DNA of 64,000 bases from Naematelia aurantialba (taxonomy: Eukaryota > Basidiomycota > Tremellomycetes > Tremellales > Naemateliaceae). The stretch spans positions 1,674,001 to 1,738,000 of the forward strand of contig JAKFAO010000007.1 in the NCBI GenBank assembly GCA_021527695.1, in the 5' to 3' direction. The translations under genes and the position numbers were made by a program. The stretch's first letter is position 1; every line of letters begins with the position of its first letter. Shown here in pieces: positions 33,101 through 45,020 of the stretch. The notes beneath the pieces were generated by a model. The model did no database searches and was not told the origin of the DNA. It saw only the letters and a program-made list of their open reading frames with translations.

Positions 33101-36097
33101 GCAAATGGTGCCCGACGTGGGCATCGACCGCAGAGAGGGGATCATCGAGGAACACTATCTCGCTCTTCTTGTCGTACGCCGCCCTAGCAAGACAAAGTCG
33201 TTGTCGCTGACCTCCGGAGAGTGTGATACCCCTCTCGCCAATCTTGGTCCTACATATCGTCAGCATGCGGATCGTGTTGACCACATCGTCTTATCCGACT
33301 GACTGATCACCCTCTGCCCATTGGTTAATTTCGGTTCGCAAAGCACAGGCATCGATAACTTCCTCGACCCACTGCCCGTCGACATCTTCGGGTTTCGAAG
33401 CGAACGTAATATTATCGCGAATGGTTCCGGACTGCACCCAAGCGTGCTGAGGGACTAGAGGTGCATGAGCATGATACTCGCAGGAGGAGCGCTCGTAGTT
33501 ACCGTAGCTGATCGGCCCTCCAAATTTGACGCTTCCACGCAGCTGCTTCATCTCGTTGATCAAGCCGGACAACAGGGCGGTCTTCCCCGTGCCCACACGT
33601 CCCACTATGCACACAAGGGCACCTACGAGCATGAGTGCTTCTAGTGGAACTGACTTACCCCTTGGGACTTTGAGATCAATGTCCCTCAAAGAGAACGGCA
33701 CCCCCTCTTCCGGCTTCTCCTCTTCCACAGCATCGCTAGGTGAGAGACCTTGTTTCTTCCTTTCCTTGGCTTCGGCTTTCTGCTTTGCAGCCTTCTTCTT
33801 GTCCTCTTTCTTGCCAATCCGGTTTTTGCCGTGAAATGGACCTTTGTTGGTCTGATCGGGCGGTGTCACACTGTCAAACTGGAAATCACCAGTCGCACGG
33901 ATGGCATCGGGGGCGGACGGGTCAATATCGATCTTTGAAGGAAGTTCCTCGGCCTGTAATGTCAGTCGAAATGGAAGACAAGACCATGTTACTTACACGA
34001 AACATGGCACCAATACGGCCTGATCAAAGAGTCAGTGTGGTCCCTGCTTCTCGGACCTGACGCACCAATAGCTACAGCGGCGTCGGTGACAGCAGTGAAC
34101 GCCATTGGGAGGAGAGAAAACGGCTGTCTGAGCACGTTGAAGTATTGCAAGCCAGAAAAGATGATTGCGGCATTGAGCTCGTGCCCGCTCAGTCCATAGG
34201 TGATGAATGTCACTAGGATTCAGCTTGGCGTCACCACTTTGATCACTTACAAACCGCTGCAAGGATCGGGATGAAGGACATGGTGGCGCTCATCGTCGCA
34301 CGATTGATGCCATTTCGCCGCAGTTTGGCGAGCTCTTGTTGGCGCAAAATGCTCACTTTGCTCGCAAAGAAGTTTTCATAGGCGTACATCTTGACAGCTC
34401 GGATGTTGTTGATGATTTCAGAGAGGAGTCGCACACGCTGGTCGACGATCTTCATCTGTGCTTGTCGATAGGTGATCATCTGGACGAACATGACACCTGG
34501 GGCGGTCAGCTTTAAACCGCACTGAGCGCGCTCCCCGAGTGCGGAGCCCTGCCGAGAGACGAGCAAATCACCTTGTATGGGGGTAGCCAAAACGAGAACC
34601 TAGGATTGGGTTAGGAGACACTTGTCTGTAGCTGATCGGCTCACTGCTAACCCGACCAACGCCGAGTACCCAAGGGTATATATGAGCAAAGCGACGCCGA
34701 CCAGGATCTGCAGGGGTTGGACGACGATATCGACCGTCATCGGTGCAGCAAAGTCCTATGCCCGTCAGCGCGGTTCTATGGAGACGAAAGCTCATCTACG
34801 AGAAAAGACGCATCAGCCGAGACCATGGTAGTCAGCCGGCCATTGGGAAGCTCGACCCGAGATTTGCCAGAGAGACGCCTGTCTTCGTATCAGTCTGTGT
34901 CTTCTCGAGGAGACAGAGTACTTGCATTGATTTCCGCGAGATGAGGTCGATAAGCTGTAGCCGTCAGATCACATACAGTGAGCACCCGAGGACCCACCGA
35001 ACAGCGCGCAAGAAAGCCCAACACGGCGCCGCGTTGTTGACTCTGATAGGTGAAGACACTTCCGGCCATCTCCATGACGAACAGTGCAACGGCGAGACCG
35101 ATTCCGTAGCCCACCGACTTGGGTGCTGTTGGCAAGTCGGTTGCTCCGGCCTTCTGTGCGTTGTGATATGCGTTTGCAAGTTCGAGTTGGGCGATGATCT
35201 TGCGGGTCACCAATGGAGCCGTGGTCTGCAGCACAGCTAGTGGGTGTGAGCGGTGTGCTTCGGACCAACAGCAACGACCTACTACCACAAGCCATACACA
35301 ACACTGAAAGCCACCATTGCCATTGAAATGTCATGTACATCGCCTTGATCAGACTCATATCATAGCTTTTGCCGTTCTCAATGACAAGCTCGCCCTTGGC
35401 AATCTTTGCCGCCTTCCGCTTGCCATACTTTTTCACGTTGGCTGCGACAGGCGCAGGCGACTGTGACCTCCGCTTTGCTGATGCATTCAGGTCTGGCTTT
35501 TCGGGATCGCCAAGCTCCGCCTCAATTGAGGGTTTTATCGGGTTGACAGCCTCGACGTCGGCAGAAGGGATAGGATCGCCGAGATCATTTGCGACCTCGC
35601 CAGACACCTCTAACACTGCAACCTCTTCCTTCGCGGTCGGTGTCCCCGTCTTGTACGCATTCTTTTCGAGGTCGACAGCAGAAGTATTCTCATTGATGGT
35701 CGGTGTGGTTGATTCGGAGGTTGCAGAGACGGTGGACTTGCCATATGCGACAGATGGTTGCAGGCGGTGTATTCGCCGGGAAGGAGGCAGGCGGAGGTTG
35801 AAGTTTGCTTCGAGGGTGTCGGCGTTCTATGACGCATCAGCTGGGTTTGTAACCTTTGACGGACTGTTTGGCATTGCAACTCTTCCGTAAGTGTCCACAG
35901 ATCTGAGGCATCAGTCTCGTCATCTGTGTTTGGAGCCTACCGGCTGCTTGCAATGGCCGCGAATGTCCCACTTTCAGAATCGGCGAGATCCACAGGAAGA
36001 ACGTCCGGGAGAAGACACTGGCCGACCTCTGGGGTAAGGGCTTGTCTCCAAACGCTGCGTCCGGGGCGGGTTTTGGGTGTAGGAACGGTATTGGCAT
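30152..36097 (-). CDS. ABC-C (MRP/YOR1-type) multidrug exporter
   Basis: Full-length ATP-driven exporter of the plasma membrane or vacuole, split by many short introns. N terminus MPIPFLHPKPAP...SVFSRTFFLWISPILKVGHSRPL is the YOR1-type start. Then a Lys/Ser-rich insertion, a first membrane domain (35300-34000), NBD1 with Walker A GRVGTGKTALLS, VPQHAWVQSGTIRDNI, signature LSGGQRQRLCLARA and Walker B IVFLDDPLSAVDAHVG; a linker; a second membrane domain (32750-31500); and NBD2 with GRTGAGKSSMTQ, the signature FSAGERQL (joined to VSLVRAL) and RILLLDEATSSVDPETD. Ends GGDPFH. No TMD0 was seen, as in YOR1. It shares a 475-base divergent promoter with an MFS exporter. Substrates cannot be read from sequence. 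Confidence 0.9.
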
Positions 36098-36572
36098 GAT
36101 GGACGCCGTTTGCCCCCTTCTCCAACGAGCCAGTGTTCAAGGAGACACACCAACAGCGACAGCAAAGCGTTCCGCAGTTTTCCAAGTGGCTGCGATCTTT
36201 TGGTTTCCCCCCCAGTTGGACTCTTTCTGGTGCATCGCCGATGACCGAAAGTTTAATTCTTGCATGCGAGTCAAGCATGCACCCACTGCGCAACGTTGCG
36301 GGTTATCCGGCTTATCGCAGCGTCTACTACCCCTCCCCGTCACCGGAGCCTCCGAGCCACCTGCATGGTAACAAAGACAAACCACCAATCAAGAGACTGG
36401 CGATTCGCAGAACGAGTGGCGAAAAACAATAATAACACCCAGGCTCAGGGATTCGTAGTCGCCCAAACAGCTGTTCTTACGGCCGTTTGACGAGTTTGTG
36501 AGATTGCAAACGGAGTTTTACCTAGACAGCCATGTCGGGTTTCCCATTGACCTTTGCATTCTTTCAGCTTGA
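36098..36572. promoter_or_regulatory. Divergent promoter of the ABC-C and MFS transporters
   Basis: 475 bases between the two ATGs with no gene. A C8 run lies near 36208. Two exporters reading away from one region suggests co-regulation, but no specific regulator site was identified. Confidence 0.5.
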
Positions 36573-38683
36573 ATGTCGCAAACCAGCAACGAAGTCACGG
36601 TGCGAGGCGAGTCACCACTGGCACATGGCGAGAATGGGCAGCATGGGCGGCCCAACAAGGTCGAAACCGCAGCAGATGAGCATACTAGACAGGGGCTCGC
36701 GGCCAGCCTCAGTAAAGAGGTTAGAGACGTGCTCGCTGCACATCACGCCACGGTGTACGAGCGTGATGCATCGGGCAACTATCTAGTGCACGACACCCGG
36801 GGCGACCCACAAAGTCCGAGGAGTTGGCCCAACTGGAAACGCTATGGCGTAGTTGGCCTTGCAGCGTGGATGAACAACCTGGTGAGTCTCGAGCCGATCG
36901 ACAGCTCGACAATGGAAAGACAGCTGAGACGGAAAGGTCTGCATCTGTGTGTCTGGCTACAGTACTGGCGTCGATCAGATGCAGGAGGAGCTGGGCTTCG
37001 GGGCGGAGCTGGGAACTCTTGGTCTGAGTTTGTACATTGTGAGTCGATAGCCAATGCCTGCTCAGCTAACCATTTCAGCTGGGATTCGCTTTTGGTAAGC
37101 GACCGAACTTTGGCGTCATGGTGCTGAATCTGTAGGACCCATGTTTCTGGCTCCACTCAGCGAGTATTTCGGACGACGACCCGTTTACCTTGTGTCTTGG
37201 ACCATCTTTACCCTCTTTCAATTACCTGTGAGCGCTGCCACTCTAAGTCGTTGACTGTGGCAGCTCGCTCTCGCCCAAAATCTTGCTACCGTGTTGGTCT
37301 GTCGATTTTTACAGGGCCTCGCCGGATCGTAAGCCTTGCAACTTCAGCCTCGGTGCTGATTGACCAGAGCTCCTCTCGCAAACACTGGAGGCGTGGTACA
37401 CGATGTTTTCGACGTTGACGAAGGCGCCCTCGCAGTCGCTATTTACGCCTTGAGCAGCGCCGATGGGTGAGCAGCCACGATTACAGAGCTCACTCCAGAC
37501 CACCATTCGGCAACTTTGTCTCCGGATACCTCGCTCAGGAAGCGGGGTGGCGTTGGTTGTTCTGGGCCTACGTATGTACCCAACTCGCGTCGGATCCTAA
37601 CCCCCTCAGCTCATAATCTTCGCTTTCTTCGGCATTGTCATCTTCTTCTGCTTGCCCGAGACGCGAGACACCATTCTGCTGTCTCGCAAGACGGCAGAGT
37701 TGCGCAAAGAAACCAATTTGGAGTTTTGGGGTGAACACGAGCTTGTCAAGAAGGATCCCGGCCACCTTTACAAAGTCACCATCGTCCGGCCATTCAAGTT
37801 CCTCTTTACCGAGCCTATTACCTACCTCTGCGCGGGAATCAATGGCTGTGAGTTTCATTGTCATTTGCCTCTCTGGTGTTGGCTTGGCTGAGGTTGAGAA
37901 GATGTGTTCGGCATGATTTTCCTCAGCAATGAAGCTTTCCCTTTAGTGTTCGGGTCAGGGAATGGAGGTCACGGCTGGACTCAGTGAGTCCTTCCGTCTT
38001 TGTGTCTGACGAGCAGTTCGGGCACCGTCAACCTCACATTTGGTGCATATGTAGTAGGCGCAGTCATCGGCTTCGCCCTCACTCCCTTGCAAGATTCGCG
38101 TTATCAATTAGCCTGTCGCCGCAACGGCGCATCCGACCCCGAGGCGCGTTGGTGGAGCGCGTTATGGGCGACTCCATTCATGCCCATCGGTCTGATGATT
38201 GCGGCTTGGACATCATACCCTCACCTGCCGTGGATCGCGCCCCTGATCGGTTTCGCTCTCTTTGGATTTGGATTGTAAGCCATCTGCGCACGGATCAAGC
38301 TGACAGCAGCTACACCATCCTCGCTGCGATTCTCAACTACGTGGTAGATGGTTATGGTCACTACTCGGCGAGTGCGCTCGGTGGCGTTGTCTTTGTCAGG
38401 AACATTGTAAGCACTGATTGTGAACTGATTTTGGTACGGGAGCTAAAGAGACCAGGTCGGTGCAATCTTCCCATTGTGTACGTCCCACCCTTCTCATCAA
38501 TCTAGTCTGCTGACCCCGTCAGTTGCCCGACAGATGTTTGTCGGGATGGGCAACCAGTGGGCCCTGTTCTTCCTCTCGATGCTCTCCTTCCTCATCATCC
38601 CCATCCCGTTCTACCTATATTACCATGGCAAAGTTGTGCGTGACCGCTCGCCGTACTGCGCGACACACTTTGGCAAGGACTAG
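36573..38683 (+). CDS. MFS multidrug/polyamine-type transporter (DHA1)
   Basis: Twelve-helix proton-coupled exporter. Spliced by several short introns. Seen: charged cytosolic N terminus (MSQTSNEVTVRG...), DPQSPRSWPNWKRYGVVGLAAWMNNL at the first helix, SGYSTGVDQMQEELG, the loop-2 motif PLSEYFGRRPVYLVSW of DHA1 drug carriers, LQGLAGSSPLTNAGG, LFWAYLIIFAFFGIVIFFCLPETR ending the first half, a central loop, then a second set of membrane segments ending FLSMLSFLIIPIPFYLYYHGKVVRDRSPYC. Best fit is the fungal polyamine/fluconazole-resistance branch of DHA1. Small exons in the first quarter make the N-terminal half easy to mis-annotate. Confidence 0.86.
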
Positions 38684-38871
38684 CTCGTTCATTACATGCA
38701 AAACCACCCTGAAAGCATTCCTTGGCACGTCCTACAGCAGACCTGCATACGGACTGAAACCGCATCGAGCATGCTTCCCGTGCCTCTCGATAGTCGTCCA
38801 CAGACCCGATCCAAAGCAGCAATGAGCGCGCTCGGGCGCGCGCCTGGCTTCTAGTACCTCCTGTCGGTGAT

Positions 38872-40121
38872 TCACTCGCAGTTCACCGTGCCATCGACTA
38901 CCTGACATGTGGTGGTGCAGCTCACTGCGGTCAGCCAGCCTACGGACCGTCAGCAGCGAATGGGTGTTCAGCGACAAACTTGCCCAGCTGGGAACTCGAA
39001 TCTGTCGCGCTGAGGTAGGTACAGACCTCCAGGTCAAGGCCGGAACATTGCCACGCTCCATACGTGCAGGTACCGGCAGTCGCCGAAAGAGGCGAGTCAC
39101 TCAAAGGTGGGGAGCTGTCGGCGGTGATAGTTACGTTCACCACTGGCGAGCGCGAGGCTGCTGTTACAGCAGAACGGACAGAGGTCGGCAAAGCTGAAGA
39201 TGTCGGGTTGGTGAGACCTGGAGATGTCGGGGTCCTAGAGGAGTCCAGTGCGAAGGGCCCTGTAGTCGAGTTTGTGGGATTGCCCGTTCCTGCCGGGTTG
39301 CCCGTTCCCGCAGGATCGCCCGTCGGCTCAGTGAGACCCGGAGATGTCGGGGTACGTGACGAGTCCAGTACCAAGGATCCGGTAGTCGAGTTTGTGGGAT
39401 CACCTGTTCCAGTAGGATCGCCCGTCGGATCGCTAAGTGATGCTGAAGGACTGTATCCGGAAGGGGCGGGTCCGCCACCAGATCCGTCCGCACCGTACGG
39501 CTCCCAGACGTAAGTGTCTAGAATTTCGAAGCGCGACACTGGAGGGTTGTCACCACACGTGCCACCACTGAGCTGGACGAATGCCTTTGCTGAGAAGTCC
39601 ATGATATTTTGGGTACTGCAGGCGTCACACGCGTCCCAGACGAAGAATGGACCGTCGTCGATTGTAGGCTCGGTCCCATCGGGCATATACACTGTGATTC
39701 TGCATGCTCAGTGAGGTACCCATGGCACTGAATCAAGACAGAGCCTCACTGGCGCCCGCACCAGTTCGTTGGATCGGCTTTCACAAGTGTCGCGTTGACC
39801 GCTAGTACGTCAGCCGTGCTCAGAGCGCAAGGACGCACCGACGATGGAATTCGTGCCCAACTCCTTCAGCGTCTTGTTCACCTCCCCCTGACAGTAGGGT
39901 GGATTGTTGTTGATCCCCGACGTGTCTGCCCAGTCTGTCCCCCATGTCGTCTCGCAGTATTCGTCTTCGGGGTCGTAGTACCTGGACGGCATTCAGCATG
40001 TTCTTGACAAATGCGGTGAGACCAACACAGTGGCATGGGTATCGGCTCCCTCGACAGTAAACAAGACCTCTGCTCGCGCCTGCAAAGACAAAAATGGGAG
40101 CAGCAGTACTTCAACGAGCAT
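38872..40121 (-). CDS. Secreted Ser/Thr/Pro-rich protein with C-terminal Cys cluster (paralogue of 6509-7958)
   Basis: Function unknown. Predicted exons 40027-40121, 39839-39981, 39750-39801, 38984-39699 and 38872-38924 give 352 aa. Seen: signal peptide MLVEVLLLPFLSLQARAE, N-terminal domain YYDPEDEYCETTWG...NNPPYCQGEVNK, CGRQITVYMPDGT, DDGPFFVWDACDAC and DNPPVSRFEILD, a repeat-rich linker with two copies of LDSSRTPTSPGL and several GDPTGTG units, then a Cys module GTCTYGAWQCSGLDLEVC joined to SCTTTC...VNCE. That module looks like small fungal chitin- or wall-binding modules (CBM19-like), so wall binding is inferred. The last intron (38925-38983) starts GCAAGT, a GC-AG intron. The first donor (GTTGGT at 40026) is weak. 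Four of the intron phases match the paralogue. Confidence 0.58.
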
Positions 40122-40820
40122 ACTGTGAATAGAGACCGGTCTCGGAGAGGTTTAGTTGGCACCCAGTGCCGACAGTCAAGGAGCGAGTGGAATCGAGAAA
40201 CGACGCTGCATAGGCTTACAGCTGCTACGGCCTCTCCAGCACAACCAGTGCTCCAGTCAGCGGGACAGCATCAGCCGAGCACAAAGGTGAGTCCAGCAAT
40301 CCCATCACTGAGACAAGTTTCAGCTGCCTTGCAGCCGCAGTCCATGCTCCTTTGACTCGGCCCCCTGGTCAACGCTCTGTACTCGCATTGAACAGGGGCT
40401 ACTCTTGATTAGTATGTCTACGATAACGGACATTTTGGAATCAGACCGCTTTCATTTGGCGGTCCTAGTGCACGATGCAGAAGGTGTCTAAGACGAAACC
40501 GGCGAGTACGGCTCCGGGGAAGCTCTCGGCGGATGCCAGATCTGTGGTGGTAACCCCAGATCCTCCCTTGTTCCTGCATCTCCGCTCCCTCGTGCTGCAG
40601 CGGGATACTTTGCGGTAACTAGATCTTGGGAGGCATACGTCGACCAGCGTCGGCATCTCTGCGTATATGTGGGGCGGGAAGGGTAGCGGGGGAGATGGCA
40701 CATTCGAGATCCACCCCCCCCGCTTCTGTCGAGGGCACATATAATGGTGAAGCCCGAGATGGGTATCAGAAGCAACACCCGTCCAATTTGTCCCATTGCA
40801 TCTCCCATAAGCAGTCGGGT
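40122..40820. other. Divergent intergenic region, no gene recognised
   Basis: About 700 bases between the secreted-protein gene and the cupin gene. Open frames here lack motifs and splice support. A C8 run lies near 40717-40725. It should contain both promoters. Confidence 0.45.
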
Positions 40821-41824
40821 ATGCTCGCGGCACTGTCCCTCATCGCGGCCCTGCTCGGCCTGCTTTCCCCTTGCCGAGCCTGGGACTGGAAGCTCTCTGA
40901 TGGTACCGATTTCCAGCCTTGCTCTGGAACGATCAACCCCAACCAGACCGCCGACGTGACCACAGACGTCTACAACCAGCTCCAGCTCGCTCGGTCTAGT
41001 GCCGACCGGCTCACTCTCCTGAACAATCAAAACAACACTGGGTTGTGGAAGTTCAACTTCAACCCCACGCTGGAGAGCTCGTTCGCCAGCAGGGGTGCCG
41101 GCGGCCTCGCAGTGTTGGCGGACCGCAAGAGCTTTCCCGCATTGATTGGAACAGGTGTCGCAGCAGCGCTGGGCTTCCTGGAGCCTTGTGGTGAGTCACA
41201 CATTCGGATGCCGCCCAGACTGACGGAGCCTAGGGTTGAACGCATTTCATTTCCACCCGTAAGTTACTCGTCCGTTGTATGCTTGAGGATCAAGCTGACC
41301 TCTTGCACAGAAGAGCAACCCGTGAGCATCCCTCCCTGCTTCCTGAACAGCCTCGAGTGCAACCGCTGAGGAGCTGATACCCCGCAGAGCTCGTCACGGT
41401 CGTGCAGGGAGGCCCGCTGACTGCGGGTGCACTGTGGAGCAACGCCCAGACGCACCAGCAGTTTACAACCCAAGTGCATACGTGGGAGATGATTGCTCTG
41501 CCACAGGTGCGCAGCGTTGGAGATATCCTTATGTCAGGTTGATTGATCATGCAGGGCACGATACACTATGTCTTCAACGACAACTGCGTACCCGCTATCA
41601 CCTCGAACTCGTTCTCATCAGACGACCCTGGCATTTTGAACATCGCACCTTCTGTCTTCAAGTTCAATGCCGACGTCCTGAATGGAACTCTGGGCTACCC
41701 AACCCAACTAGACGGCATGTCCCCCAGCGAGTTTTTGGAGAGCATTCCGCCAAGTTATGTCCTTGGCAGCCAGGCGTGCTTGGACCGATGCGGGATTGAC
41801 TATGCCACGGCGGCTTTTAATTAA
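40821..41824 (+). CDS. Secreted cupin (germin/spherulin-1-like)
   Basis: Exons 40821-41190, 41234-41258, 41311-41321 (11 nt), 41388-41506 and 41555-41824 give 264 aa. Seen: signal peptide MLAALSLIAALLGLLSPCRA, a germin-like body, cupin motif 1 restored over three exons as LNAFHFHPRATQLVTVVQGG, motif 2 WEMIALPQGTIHYVFNDNC, and the spherulin-type C terminus SDDPGILNIAPSVFKFN...CLDRCG. The usual Glu of motif 1 (HxH...E) is Gln here if the splice prediction is right. Proteins of this family are secreted and stress- or spore-related; an enzymatic activity such as oxalate oxidase or superoxide dismutase is known only for some plant members. Confidence 0.76.
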
Positions 41825-42102
41825 CGGGAGAGCGAGTTGGGACGGAAGAGAGTGGATCTGAGTGTCATAAATGCAAGCCCTATAGTCTTGTGTACCGAAA
41901 GCATGCATTGCAATCAAGGCATCCAATGGTGCTGAACGGGGACGCACAAACCGACTCTTTCGGAACAAGAGGCGTTCTCGGATCCGATGGTATCTCTCTC
42001 TCTCTTTATCTGCAACCTTAATGGAGTCGCTGCGCTCGAGTGACATGTAGTCTCAGTAGTGACAAGTGAAGAGTGAGAGCCAGTGACAGGCGCGACTCCA
42101 CT

Positions 42103-44694
42103 ATGGCTGGTCCAACGCACATCGCGGCGACAGCTCAACAGTCCCGCTTCGACAGCGCTCTGGACGACCCCACCAGCATTGCCGAGCTGGATCTTGCGAC
42201 GGTGACTATCACTGCCGGACAAAGAGAGATTCTGGTAGACGGGTCTATCAAGCTCAAGGATGGATTGAGATATGCACTGGTCGGCCCGTGAGCCCAGGCT
42301 GGCTCTTGGAGGCGGCACAGCTGACAAGTCACAGCAATGGGAGCGGAAAGTCGAGTAGGTTGCTGTGTTGCCAACGAGTCTTAGCCCCTCGTTGACGGCT
42401 TTAGCTATATTGCAGGCCATTGCAAGCCGACTCATCCCTGGTATTCCGGAATCACTCCGCATCACTCTCATCGGCCAGACCGAGTCACCCACAGAAGACA
42501 AGGCTGTCTCACCCAGCGGCAACGCGACGAAATCGACCGAGACGGTCCTCGAGCACGTCTTGAACGGCCACGTCGAGCGAGCGAACGCTCTGAGAGCGCA
42601 TGATGGTCAGCTCGTCCCACACTAACGACTGGTGCCGCTGACACTCCTTAGCACTCACCCGCGCTCTAGACGCCACCGATCCCAACGAGGGATACGATCT
42701 GTACCGACCGGTTCTGCTCGAGAGGAAGAAACAAGCGCTCGAGGTCGCGAGAAGGACCGCTGCGAGGCGATCCGGAGCTAGGGGAAAGAAGGCGAGAGAA
42801 GAGGAGATCAAAGCAGAGCAAGCCTTGGACCGGGAAGAACAGGCGTAAGTTGTGGCGAGACTAGACGGTACCGTGTTGACTAAATGTAGAATCAACTCTG
42901 GGGTCGTGGATCCGGGTTGGGCGGTGGAAGCTGCCGAAATGCTGGCCGAGGTGCAGGTGACGTTGGATCTGCTCGAATCAAGCACTCTCGATACAGCTGC
43001 TCGCAGTATCCTGCGTGGACTGGGCTTTTCCACGAGCCGCATCGATGGGCCGTTCTTGGCGTTGTCAGGCGGGTGGAGATCGCGCATGTCCCTTGCCATT
43101 GGTCTCCTAGTCCCTTGCGACTTGCTGTTGCTCGACGAGCCATCCAACTTCATGGTGCGTCCAAACGTCCACTCACTGGCTGCCCGCTGACCGCGGTAGG
43201 ACCTCGAGTCTCTAAAGTATCTCGAAACCCATCTTGTAGGATCATTCCAGACTCTCGTGATCACTTCCCACGACCAGGCTTTCCTCGATGCTGTTGCACA
43301 GCGGACGATCGTGCTCCGGAGGCAGTCCTTGATATACTTTGATGGGACACCCTCCTCTATGCAAGATGCAGAGAGGAAGAAATGGCTGGGCAAGGAGAGG
43401 CAGCAGGCCGCACTGGACAAGAAGAAAGAGCACGTGAGTCGCCGTTCGTCTGACTGCCCACTCATCCTCAGATCCAAGCAAGCATCAGCGAGGGTCGGAA
43501 AGCGGCCAAGCAGACGGGAGACGAGAACAGGTCGGTCCGCAATGTGGTGGCCAACGTGTTGTGGCTGAGTCTTCCAGACAACGGATGGTCAAATCTCGTC
43601 AGAAGAAGCTCGACGAGCGGTGGGGCGAGGAACGCTCTGCCAAGGGTACCCGGTTCAAGCTCAATCGCGATGCTCCCGGCTACCACCTGACGAACCGCGA
43701 CGCCATTGAACTCGATCAGCCCGATCCCCCGGTCGTGCTCAAACTGCGGCAACCCGAACCTCTGCGCGTCAAGGGTGCATTGATACATCTGGAGGACGTG
43801 GTGTTCCAATACAAAGGCGCGGGGAAGGAGCTGCTTCGGGGAGTGGGAATGACAATCGATCAGGGCGCCAGGTGTGCGCTGGTCGGCCGTGTAAGTTAAT
43901 TCTCTGCTACTACGCCAGCGGAGCACACCCTGAGACCGAGCAGAACGGTCAAGGTAAAACGACACTCGCCAAGATCATTGTCGGTGAACTCAGTCCGACC
44001 AGGGGAAAGATACAGAGGCATCCCTTGATGACCATCGGCTACTTTACGCAGGTCAGCACTTCGTAATCGAAGGTGCCGAGACACTGAACCCGGCAGCATA
44101 GTGCCGACGAGCTCGTCAAGCACTCTGAGCTCACCCCGCTCCAATGGCTGTTGGAGACGGTCGGCCAACTGTCAGAGTCGGAAGCGCGAGGATACCTGGG
44201 ACACTGGGGATTGCCTGGACGTGCTGCAAGCCACACGCCCATCGCCATGCTGTCTGGCGGGCAAAGAGTACGCACAACATCATTCGCCACTCACCACTGA
44301 CTACCGTAAAGGTCCGCCTCGCCCTGTGTCGACTGATGTACAAACCTCCAGATCTCTTGTAAGAAGAAAGCTCCCCATGATCATTAATCGAGTCGCTCAT
44401 TTTTTCAGGGTTCTCGACGAGATCACCACTCACCTCGACGCAGCCACGATCAGAGCTCTCGCACTTGCGCTGCGGACTTATCTAGGTGCCATCCTGCTAA
44501 TCACCCACGACCGATGGTTCAGCAAAGTCGTCGTGGAAGGCCTCGCTGTGGATGACGAAACAGAGGGCGCCGTCAAGACAGGTCAGACGCTCCTGGTCGA
44601 CAAGGCCGGCGTACGAGTGGCTTTGGGCGGCATGGACGAGTATGAAAAGTTGGCTGCGCATCGGGCACAGAAGCGAGCCGCACTTCAGCTCTGA
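42103..44694 (+). CDS. ABC-F ATPase (translation factor family)
   Basis: Soluble twin-ATPase protein of the ABC-F family (ribosome-associated ATPases such as ARB1, GCN20, EF3-related). No membrane segments. Seen: first NBD with Walker A GPNGSGKST restored across two introns, a coiled-coil insert (KKQALEVARRTAARRSGARGKKAR is the arm-like region), signature LSGGWRSRMSLA and Walker B LLLLDEPSNFMDLESL; linker RKKWLGKERQQAALDKKKEH; second NBD with NGQGKTTLAKII, LSGGQR joined to VRLALCRLM, and Walker B VLDEITTHLD, which departs from the usual LDEPTNHLD. GFSTSRIDGPFLALSGG is typical of ABC-F. The exact subtype (ARB1-like against ABCF3-like) is not settled. Confidence 0.9.
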
Positions 44695-45020
44695 CCTTGG
44701 TACCTTCTACCCGTTGTAAACGCCCACGCATCTCTGGTCCATTTGGCAATGCAGCTATTGCAAAATAGCCGCCAACAGACATCGGTGGGCCAACTTGGTC
44801 GTTGATTCGCAGTTAGACTACCTTGCTGCACGCGGTCGATTAGACTACGTGTACGATCTTTGGGTAACGTTGTGCAAGACTTAGCGCATGAATCAGATCT
44901 CGCGTTGAAGAAGCCCTGTGTACGGGGAATAGCTTTCGCCCGCTTCTACGACCAGGGCCAAGCCGGTACATTTAGCATCTTTTCATCCTATACACTCTAT
45001 CTATCTCGTGTTTGAAACCT
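44695..45020. other. Convergent 3' region, no gene seen
   Basis: 326 bases between the stops of the ABC-F and transketolase-family genes. Nothing recognised; likely both terminators. Confidence 0.5.
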
